The notes beneath the pieces were generated by a model that was given only the letters and a program-made list of their open reading frames with translations, did no database searches and was not told where the DNA came from. Of a DNA stretch of 13,631 nt, positions 7,786 to 13,631 are shown piece by piece (position 1 is the stretch's first letter; every line of letters begins with the position of its first letter). The translations under genes were made by a program, and so were the position numbers. This DNA comes from Verrucomicrobiota bacterium (GTDB lineage Bacteria; Verrucomicrobiota; Verrucomicrobiia; Limisphaerales; JAEYXS01), in assembly GCA_021156225.1 (NCBI GenBank), contig JAJNBN010000042.1, forward strand, positions 1 to 13,631. The letters run 5' to 3'.

Positions 7786-7944
7786 GGAGCGTACCCGTCC
7801 TCGGGCACAGCGATGTACATAAGCAAAAGCAGTTTCAAATCGGTCATTTGGACTACCACGCAGAAATTTTCCCCTTTCGTATCATCAGCCTTCTGTAAGC
7901 CAACGAACGATTGAACGTTGCTGTGCCCGAGACGGGCACGCTCC
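7786..7944. repeat. Inverted pair of GGAGCG palindromes
   Basis: The left arm (7786-7811) and the reverse complement of the right arm (7920-7944) match except for one substitution and one extra base. Each arm starts with GGAGCG pointing outward-in and is itself a hairpin. The right one is perfect (GTGCCCG 7923-7929 with CGGGCAC 7933-7939, loop AGA). The left one has one A-C mismatch in the same stem, as in a decaying copy. About 108 bases of unremarkable, AT-richer sequence lie between them. The pair sits between the divergent hydrolase and lolD-like genes, so an operator role is conceivable. The resemblance to the other GGAGCG hairpins in this window makes a dispersed REP-doublet repeat more likely. 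Confidence 0.75.
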
Positions 7945-7961
7945 CACTGTTAAGAAAATTT

Positions 7962-7990
7962 CTGACAATAACAGGTTTGTGGTGTCTAAT
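7962..7990 (+). promoter_or_regulatory. Sigma-70-type promoter of the ABC transporter operon
   Basis: A -35 hexamer CTGACA (7962-7967, five of six to TTGACA) and a -10 hexamer TCTAAT (7985-7990, five of six to TATAAT) are separated by exactly 17 bases. A start point about seven bases past the -10 box falls on or beside the ATG at 7998, so the transcript would have little or no leader. The promoter begins 18 bases after the right palindrome arm. Confidence 0.6.
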
Positions 7991-7997
7991 CTTCGCT

Positions 7998-8699
7998 ATG
8001 GGAACACAGGCACCATTGTTGCGGCTGGAAGGATTGTCCAAACAGTATCCTTCCACGGAAGGCGCCGCGCCGCTCTACATTTTGAAAGAGGTCACGCTGG
8101 ACATCGCGCAAGGTGAGGCCGTGGCGATCATCGGTCCTTCCGGCTCAGGCAAGAGCACCTTGCTCAATGTGCTCGGCACGCTGGACAAACCCACCTCGGG
8201 CAAGGTCACCTTCGCCGGACGCGACGTCACGCAGCTCGATGAACTCGCGCTGGCCGCGCTGCGCAATCGCGAGATAGGCTTCATCTTCCAATCCCACCAT
8301 CTCCTGCCGCAATGCACTGTGCTGGAAAACGTGCTGGTGCCGACGCTCGCGTCTGGCAGCACGCGTGGAACTGAAACCGTGGCCCGCGCCAAGCGCCTGC
8401 TGGATCGCGTGGGCTTGTCACCGCGTTCCAATCATCAGCCCGGCCAGCTCTCTGGCGGTGAACGTCAGCGCGTCGCAGTGGTCCGCGCTCTCATCAACCA
8501 GCCCAAGCTGGTCCTCGCGGACGAACCTACCGGCGCACTGGATCGCGTGTCAGCCGACAAACTCGCGCAACTTCTGGTCGAGTTGAACAAGGAAGAAGGC
8601 GTGACGCTCATCTTGGTGACGCACGCGCTGGACCTCGCGAAGAAGATGGGCCGCATCCTGGAACTGCAAGACGGCAAACTGGTGGAGAAAAAGAGCTAG
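7998..8699 (+). CDS. ABC transporter ATPase, LolD/YbbA/MacB family
   Basis: The 233-residue protein is a complete ABC ATPase: Walker A GPSGSGKST (46-54), Q-loop in IFQSHHLLP, signature LSGGERQ (from 151), Walker B LVLADEPTGALD (172 onward) and the H-loop histidine in LVTHALD. Its length and sequence fit the type VII (mechanotransmission) ATPases LolD, YbbA and MacB. The frame is open further upstream to a TTG at 7911, but that would read through a palindromic repeat and place a promoter inside the gene, so ATG 7998 is preferred. There is no Shine-Dalgarno before it, consistent with a leaderless message. The stop is three bases before the permease start, so the two genes are surely co-transcribed and probably translationally coupled. 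The partner is a single double-FtsX protein, not LolC/LolE, which favours the YbbA-type assignment over lipoprotein release. Confidence 0.93.
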   Translation: MGTQAPLLRLEGLSKQYPSTEGAAPLYILKEVTLDIAQGEAVAIIGPSGSGKSTLLNVLGTLDKPTSGKVTFAGRDVTQLDELALAALRNREIGFIFQSHHLLPQCTVLENVLVPTLASGSTRGTETVARAKRLLDRVGLSPRSNHQPGQLSGGERQRVAVVRALINQPKLVLADEPTGALDRVSADKLAQLLVELNKEEGVTLILVTHALDLAKKMGRILELQDGKLVEKKS

Positions 8700-8702
8700 C
8701 CT

Positions 8703-11700
8703 ATGATGAGCATGGGGACATTGGTGCGGCGGAGCCTGGCGTATCATTGGCGCGCGCATCTGGGCGTGCTGCTCGGTGCCATCGTCGGCAGCGCGGTGCT
8801 CATCGGCGCCTTGCTAGTCGGTGATTCTGTGCGGGCGAGCTTGAAGAAGCTCGCACTCTTGCGTCTCGGTCAGACCGAACAGGCGCTCGCCTCGAATGAT
8901 CGTTTCTTCCGCTCCGCCTTGGCCGGTGAAATCTCTGGCGAAATAAAAATTCCCATAACCCCCCTCGTGCAAGTGCTGGGCACTGCCAGCAGTCGTGGCG
9001 GTGAAGGCCGTGCGAACAAGGTGCAGGTGCAAGGCGTGGAGAACGGTTTCTGGGAACTGGCGCAGAAGAAGCCGTCCTTTGCCACGATTCCCGATGGCTC
9101 CGTCGTCTTGAATGAAGGCCTCGCCCGCCAGCTCGGCGTGAAGGAAAAAGATGACGTGGTGCTCCGCGTGCCGAAGCCCTCAGCGCTATCTCGCGATGCG
9201 CCATTGGCCTCGCAGGAAGATGCTTCCGCTGCCTTGCGGGTGACCGTTCATGCCATCGTGAGCGATGAAGAATTCGGTCGCTTCGGTCTGCAAGCGAGCC
9301 AGTTGCCGCCGTTCAACGCCTTCATGCCTCTCGCCTGGCTGCAGCAGAAGCTGGACATCGCTGGCAAAGCGAACCTCTTGCTCGTGGGCAAAGGGGAGAC
9401 GGATAATGCCGCGCTCACGACTGCTCTGAAGAAGCATTGGCAGATCGCCGATGCGCAGATCGAGTTGCGGGACTTGCCCGACGCGAAGGCTATTGAGATA
9501 CGCACGCCGCGTGTGTTCCTCGATACCGCCATGGCGCAAGCCTCAGAGAAAGCGGGTGCGAACGGGAAAAAGCTGCTCACCTATTTCGCGAATGACATCC
9601 GGTTGGGCACGAACTCCGTGCCTTACTCCATGGTGACGGCGGCGGGTGAGCCGTGGTTGCCCGCCGGCATCAAGGAAGATGAGATCGTGCTGGGGCAATG
9701 GGCGGCCGATGATCTCGGCGCGAAGGCGGGCGATACCGTCACGATGAGTTATTACTTCGTGGGCATCGGGCGCAAGCTGGAGGAACGCACGAACACTTTT
9801 CGCGTGCATTCCATCGTGCCGCTCAGCGGTATTTATGCAGATCGATCGCTGATGCCGGATTTTCCGGGCATGACGGATGCGGAGAACTGTGGGGATTGGG
9901 ACACGGGTTTCCCGATCAAGATGGATGCCATCACGCCAAAGGATGAGAAGTATTGGGACGACCACAAAGGCACGCCCAAGGCCTTCATCAGCCTGGCCGC
10001 CGGACAGAAACTTTGGTCGAACCGCTTCGGTGATTTGACCTCGGTGCGTTATGATAGTGCGAGCACTACGACGAATCAGATCGCGCAAGCCATCCAACAA
10101 CAGATGGACCCGGCGAGCGTGAGCCTGAGCTTCCTGCCCGTGCGTGAACAGGCGTTGAAAGCCGTCGCTCAATCACAAGACTTCGGCGGCCTCTTCATCG
10201 GCTTTAGTTTCTTCCTCATCGTGGCGGCGCTCTTGCTCATGGCGTTGCTCTTTCAACTCGGTGTGGAACAACGCGCTCGTGAAGTGGGTACGTTGCTGGC
10301 GTTTGGATTTACGCCAAAGCAGGTGCGGAATCTGTTGCTTGGCGAGGGGAGCGCGATTGCTTTGATCGGTGGTGTGCTGGGTGCGGTCGGTGGCATCTGG
10401 TATGCGCGCGGGATGCTCTATGGGTTGGCGAATTTGTGGCGCGATGCCGTGGGGACGTCCTCGCTCGCGTTTCACGCGCAGCCGCAGACGTTGGTGATCG
10501 GCACCATTGCGAGCTTCATCGTGGCGCTTATCACCATCTGGCTGGCCGTGCGGAAGCAGGTGCAACGGCCCGCGCGTGAACTGCTCGCGGAAGGTGCGGA
10601 GGAACGGCGCAGCACGCTGGAAGGGGCCAAGAAAAAGAGCAAGGCAAGCATTATCGCAACGGTGTGCATCGTGTTGGGAGTGGTGATGGTCGGCTGGGCC
10701 AAGTTCGGTGGCGATGGCAGTGGCGCGGCGGGCTTGTTCTTCGGTGCTGGTGGTTTGTTCCTCATCGGCGGGCTCGCGGCCAGTGCAGCGTGGTTGAACC
10801 ATTTGCGCGATGCGGGATTGAAGCTGACGTCCGATCAGCTCGCCGCTGCATTCAATCTCAACGGGCTCGGCATCCGCAATGCCGTGCGGCGGCGCAAACG
10901 CAGTCTCGCCACCATCAGCTTGCTGGCGTGTGGCAGCTTCCTCGTGGTGGCTGTGGGTGCGAACAAACTGAATGCCATCGCGGATGCCGGAAAACGCTCG
11001 GCGGGTACTGGTGGGTTCGCTTTCATCGGGGATACGACGCTTCCCGTGGTGCAGGATCTGAATATGAAGGAAGGCCGTGAATTCTTCGGGCTGGATGACA
11101 AGAAGATGGCGGGTGTTTCCCTTGTGCCCTTTCGCGTAAAAGACGGCGATGATGCGAGCTGTCTGAACCTGAACCGCGCGCAGACCCCGCGCCTGCTCGG
11201 TGTGAATCCGCAACTCCTGCAGGAGCGCAACGCGTTCACGTTTGCGAAGCTGGCGGAAGGCGTTGATGCAAAAGCGCCATGGAATGCACTCAAGACATCG
11301 GTCAATAGCGATGAAATCCCCGCCATCGGTGATTTCAACTCCATCATGTGGGCCATGGGCAAGAAGGTCGGCGATACCTTGGACTTCCGCGATGAGCGCG
11401 GGCAGGTCTTCAAGATCCGCATCGTGGGTGCCGTCGCGAATTCCATCCTGCAAGGTAACTTGCTCGTCGATGAAGCGGCGCTGGTGGCGAAGTATCCTTC
11501 GGAGAGCGGCTATCGGATGTTCCTCATTGATGCGCCGGCGGAGCGCGCTGAAGAGGTTTCAGCTACGCTCACGAAGGCGTTGCAGAATGAAGGGCTGGAG
11601 CTGACCTCCACGGCAAAGCGGTTGAATGCTTTCAACGCCGTGCAGAATACTTATCTCAGCACCTTCCAAATCCTCGGCGGACTTGGTCTGTTGCTCGGCA

Positions 11701-12029
11701 GCTTGGGCTTGGGTGTGGTGGTCTTGCGCAATGTGCTGGAACGGCGCGGTGAACTGGCGCTGATGCAAGCCGTGGGCTTCCGGGCGCAGACCTTGAAGTG
11801 GCTCGTCATCAGCGAGCATGGTGTGTTGTTGCTTGTCGGCTTGGCAGTGGGTGTGGTTTCTGCGCTGATTGCCGTATTGCCCGCGCTCTTGTCACCGGGT
11901 GCGGAGATTCCCTATCGCTCACTCGCGCTGACGCTCGGTGCTGTGTTGATCAGTGGCGGCGTGTGGACGTTGGTGGCCGCCTCATTTGCATTGCGGGGTC
12001 AGTTGATGGATGGGCTGCGGAGTGAGTGA
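8703..12029 (+). CDS. ABC transporter permease with two FtsX modules (YbbP-like)
   Basis: The 1108-residue membrane protein has about ten predicted transmembrane segments in a 1+3+2+1+3 order: near residues 19-41, 496-518, 544-568, 597-616, 650-668, 675-698, 734-756, 984-1010, 1035-1063 and 1074-1098. This is the duplicated FtsX layout known from YbbP, where one polypeptide replaces a LolC/LolE-type dimer. The first periplasmic region is very large (about 450 residues, 42-490), the second about 225 residues (757-983). It lies three bases after the ATPase gene and is its partner. Type VII systems use ATP to move a periplasmic domain rather than to pass a substrate through the membrane; they extract lipoproteins, drive efflux pumps or activate hydrolases. 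The cargo is not evident. Start ATG 8703 is the first of three nearby methionines. Codon use shows a strong GC bias, which produces a long antisense frame that is not a gene. Confidence 0.92.
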   Translation: MMSMGTLVRRSLAYHWRAHLGVLLGAIVGSAVLIGALLVGDSVRASLKKLALLRLGQTEQALASNDRFFRSALAGEISGEIKIPITPLVQVLGTASSRGGEGRANKVQVQGVENGFWELAQKKPSFATIPDGSVVLNEGLARQLGVKEKDDVVLRVPKPSALSRDAPLASQEDASAALRVTVHAIVSDEEFGRFGLQASQLPPFNAFMPLAWLQQKLDIAGKANLLLVGKGETDNAALTTALKKHWQIADAQIELRDLPDAKAIEIRTPRVFLDTAMAQASEKAGANGKKLLTYFANDIRLGTNSVPYSMVTAAGEPWLPAGIKEDEIVLGQWAADDLGAKAGDTVTMSYYFVGIGRKLEERTNTFRVHSIVPLSGIYADRSLMPDFPGMTDAENCGDWDTGFPIKMDAITPKDEKYWDDHKGTPKAFISLAAGQKLWSNRFGDLTSVRYDSASTTTNQIAQAIQQQMDPASVSLSFLPVREQALKAVAQSQDFGGLFIGFSFFLIVAALLLMALLFQLGVEQRAREVGTLLAFGFTPKQVRNLLLGEGSAIALIGGVLGAVGGIWYARGMLYGLANLWRDAVGTSSLAFHAQPQTLVIGTIASFIVALITIWLAVRKQVQRPARELLAEGAEERRSTLEGAKKKSKASIIATVCIVLGVVMVGWAKFGGDGSGAAGLFFGAGGLFLIGGLAASAAWLNHLRDAGLKLTSDQLAAAFNLNGLGIRNAVRRRKRSLATISLLACGSFLVVAVGANKLNAIADAGKRSAGTGGFAFIGDTTLPVVQDLNMKEGREFFGLDDKKMAGVSLVPFRVKDGDDASCLNLNRAQTPRLLGVNPQLLQERNAFTFAKLAEGVDAKAPWNALKTSVNSDEIPAIGDFNSIMWAMGKKVGDTLDFRDERGQVFKIRIVGAVANSILQGNLLVDEAALVAKYPSESGYRMFLIDAPAERAEEVSATLTKALQNEGLELTSTAKRLNAFNAVQNTYLSTFQILGGLGLLLGSLGLGVVVLRNVLERRGELALMQAVGFRAQTLKWLVISEHGVLLLVGLAVGVVSALIAVLPALLSPGAEIPYRSLALTLGAVLISGGVWTLVAASFALRGQLMDGLRSE

Positions 12030-12032
12030 TCC

Positions 12033-12106
12033 GTGGAGCGCCGACGTCCACGTCGGCGTAGTTGATAAAATCAAAAGACTCGCCGACCCAGAGGTCGGCG
12101 CTCCAC
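12033..12106. repeat. Twin stem-loops forming a 13-bp inverted repeat
   Basis: GTGGAGCGCCGAC at 12033-12045 is the exact reverse complement of 12094-12106. Inside are two separate hairpins with 8-bp stems and 4-base loops: 12039-12058 (loop TCCA) and 12081-12100 (loop CAGA). The linker between them is AT-rich. Both hairpins carry the GGAGCG lead, pointing toward each other. The unit begins three bases after the permease stop codon, so it could protect or end the operon transcript, but no T-run follows either stem. Confidence 0.8.
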
Positions 12107-12179
12107 CAGATCGCTTTCCCGCTCGCTAATATCGGGGGCGGTCAACTACGCTCAGAGAACAATCGAGGCAGAGGAGCCA

Positions 12180-13133
12180 TTGAGCAACGAGACAACAGTT
12201 ACCAACCGCAAGCCACGAATGAACTTTAGGCGTTCCCGTTGGCTTTGGGGTGTCACCTTGTTGTGTTTAGCATTTTGGGGTGTCAAAGCCATTCATCGGG
12301 CAATGCAGCCGAAGTATCAGGGGAAGACAGCGCAAGAGTGGTATGCGCAATTCAACACCTATCAAAATGCCGCCAACCTGACCGATTTGTCTGCCTCGAC
12401 AACCGATGCAGCATTTCGAGCTTTCCAAAACTTTGGCGCGGAAGAGGCAAGATTTCTCTGGGGTGAATACACCCATAGAGATTCAGCATTTAAGAGCTGG
12501 TGCATCAAAAATGCTTTTGCCTGGTCGGCAGGACGATGGCGTATCGATTCTGACCACGTGCGCCGTTTCAAAGCCGACTTTTTATTACGTGCCATGGGAT
12601 CAAATGCGGAGTGCCTCCTGCCGGAACTCCAGGCACTACTCCAATCAGCTTCCTCAGACTATGAACGTAAAACTGCACTTACTCTCCTGGAAAGAATCGC
12701 CCCGAAGGATATCTCCAAACTTCCTTATCTGCTCGCGGGTTTGAATTCAACGAATGTCGCCCTCCAATATGAATGCCTGGACGCGTTCCAGGATCTGGGC
12801 CCTGCAGCAGCTTCTGCGCTGCCAACTTTGAATCGTATGCTGGGACAGTCTAAAGGCTTTGACCGGTTGCGCATCGCCACAACGATGGTCTCATTGGGTG
12901 ACAGGTCGAAGCTTGAGTTGTTGCGAGCTGAAATCGTAGATCCCACATCTCGATTGCAAGGACCTGCTTTCCTGTTGCTCGCAAGTTTGACGAAGGACGG
13001 CGTTGATGTGATCCCCACGCTATTAGCCATCGCCAATGATTCTCAAAGCACTAAGGAGACAAAGCAGTCAGCGTTTTCCCTCATCGAGCAAATCTCACCC
13101 GGTTCTGCAAAAGCAGCCGCTTTGAAACCGTGA
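12180..13133 (+). CDS. Membrane-anchored HEAT-repeat protein
   Basis: The 317-residue product has a basic N-terminus followed by one transmembrane segment (about residues 20-38), then a short linker with YQGKTAQEWYAQF. From about residue 145 to the end are helical HEAT-like repeats, for example LLPELQALL, LPYLLAGLN and ALPTLNRML. HEAT arrays bind other proteins, so this is probably a scaffold or adaptor held at the membrane; the partner is unknown. I recall similar one-helix HEAT proteins with a YQGK-type linker as numerous paralogues in Verrucomicrobia. The start is TTG 12180, chosen because GAGGAG (12171-12176) lies just before it, although the three-base spacing is short. The next in-frame ATG is at 12219 and would still keep the membrane segment. 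The gene is less GC-rich than the transporter genes upstream. No catalytic motif is visible. Confidence 0.8.
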   Translation: MSNETTVTNRKPRMNFRRSRWLWGVTLLCLAFWGVKAIHRAMQPKYQGKTAQEWYAQFNTYQNAANLTDLSASTTDAAFRAFQNFGAEEARFLWGEYTHRDSAFKSWCIKNAFAWSAGRWRIDSDHVRRFKADFLLRAMGSNAECLLPELQALLQSASSDYERKTALTLLERIAPKDISKLPYLLAGLNSTNVALQYECLDAFQDLGPAAASALPTLNRMLGQSKGFDRLRIATTMVSLGDRSKLELLRAEIVDPTSRLQGPAFLLLASLTKDGVDVIPTLLAIANDSQSTKETKQSAFSLIEQISPGSAKAAALKP

Positions 13134-13191
13134 GTTTCAAGTTGCTCTTTCTTCCTATCACACCAGATTAACACCCAGCACAACGAACGAC

Positions 13192-13631
13192 ATGAGCAGC
13201 GCGGGATCGCATCTGAAGGATCTGGATTACTCGGTGGTGCAGCAATGCATGCATTGCGGGCTCTGCCTGCCCACGTGCCCCACCTATGATGCCACGAAGC
13301 TGGAGCGCAACAGCCCGCGCGGGCGCATCGCGCTGATGCGCGCGATCGCGGATGACCGGATGGAGGCCACGGAGGAATTCGCGGAGGAGATGTATTTCTG
13401 TCTGGGCTGTCTCGCGTGCATGACGGCGTGTCCGGCGGGGGTGAATTATGCGGAGTTGTTTGAGCATGCGCGCGCGGAGGCGGAGGCGAGCGGGGTGATG
13501 GATTCGCCGAAGCGCAGTGCCATCCGCAGTCTCACGCTGAACTGGCTGTTCATGGAGCATGGTCGCTTGCAGGCGTTCGGCAGTGCGTTGCGCCTGTATC
13601 AAGGGCTGGGTCTGCAATCGGCCGTGCGCTC
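13192..13631 (+). CDS. glcF: Glycolate oxidase iron-sulfur subunit (GlcF-like), N-terminal part
   Basis: The frame is open from ATG 13192 to the right edge (146 codons). Two 4Fe-4S ferredoxin motifs are seen: CMHCGLCLPTC (C19, C22, C25, C29) followed by PTYDATKLERNSPRGRI, and CLGCLACMTAC (C70, C73, C76, C80) followed by PAGVNYAELFEHAR. The order and the SPRGRI segment match GlcF, the subunit that carries electrons from the GlcD/GlcE flavoproteins to the membrane quinone pool when glycolate is oxidised. The C-terminal CCG domains expected in a protein of about 400 residues are beyond the edge. A related (Fe-S) subunit of lactate or another 2-hydroxyacid oxidase cannot be excluded. It follows the HEAT gene by 58 bases, has no Shine-Dalgarno, and has a strong GC bias. 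A glcD-like partner is not in the window. Confidence 0.88.
   Translation, partial: MSSAGSHLKDLDYSVVQQCMHCGLCLPTCPTYDATKLERNSPRGRIALMRAIADDRMEATEEFAEEMYFCLGCLACMTACPAGVNYAELFEHARAEAEASGVMDSPKRSAIRSLTLNWLFMEHGRLQAFGSALRLYQGLGLQSAVR

Noticed and set aside
7754..7912. Similar GTAAGC-AACG words at 7755 and 7896 flanking the palindrome pair, as possible target-site duplications
   Set aside because: The match needs gaps, and the second copy lies inside, not outside, the pair, so it does not fit a target duplication.
7911..7997. N-terminal extension of the lolD-like ATPase from TTG 7911
   Set aside because: The extra 29 residues would be encoded by a palindromic repeat and the promoter; ABC ATPases of this family start just before the LLRLEGLSKQY strand, which fits ATG 7998.
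10173..11453. A 426-codon open frame on the minus strand
   Set aside because: It lies wholly inside the permease gene, in antisense. Its composition (Arg/His/Gln-rich, no domain) is typical of the complement of GC-rich codons, whereas the plus-strand protein has clear membrane helices.

Overview
The window reads as chromosomal DNA of a verrucomicrobial (PVC-superphylum) bacterium. The main reasons are a secreted beta-propeller protein with the C-terminal cytochrome c domain described from Pirellula and Verrucomicrobium, a membrane-anchored HEAT-repeat protein, a divergent mannose-6-phosphate-isomerase-like protein, few Shine-Dalgarno sequences, and intergenic spaces full of short palindromes. 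This is inferred from protein features and no search was run. Most genes are GC-rich. The first 625 bases are clearly more AT-rich.

Layout. 1-625 (minus): 5' part of a P-loop ATPase of the AAA/RecF-like class, running off the left edge. 743-1924 (minus): cupin/mannose-6-phosphate-isomerase-like protein with no ATG start. 1925-2225: gene-free stretch holding a small hairpin and a 147-bp element with 26-bp terminal inverted repeats. 2226-4904 (minus): large exported dehydrogenase-like protein with a haem-binding CxxCH. 5147-6763 (plus): amidase-signature enzyme with a Tat signal and a lipobox. 6857-7738 (minus): exported alpha/beta hydrolase. 7998-8699 and 8703-12029 (plus): two-gene operon for a LolD/YbbA-like ABC ATPase and a 1108-residue double-FtsX permease. 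12180-13133 (plus): membrane-anchored HEAT-repeat protein. 13192-13631 (plus): N-terminal part of a GlcF-like iron-sulfur subunit, cut by the right edge.

The ABC pair is the only convincing operon. The other genes are mostly single units. Several of them (dehydrogenase, amidase, hydrolase) are predicted to act outside the cytoplasm, which fits a heterotroph that processes polymers or small amides and esters in its envelope, but no single pathway joins them.

The most unusual feature is the set of intergenic palindromes. Seven hairpins share a leading GGAGCG (one copy reads GGCGCG) fused to a stem. Six of them form three inverted pairs, near 2053-2202, 7786-7944 and 12033-12106. The stems match within a pair but differ between pairs. 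The lolD-like gene also has a good sigma-70 promoter placed so that the transcript would begin at or next to its ATG, suggesting a leaderless mRNA.
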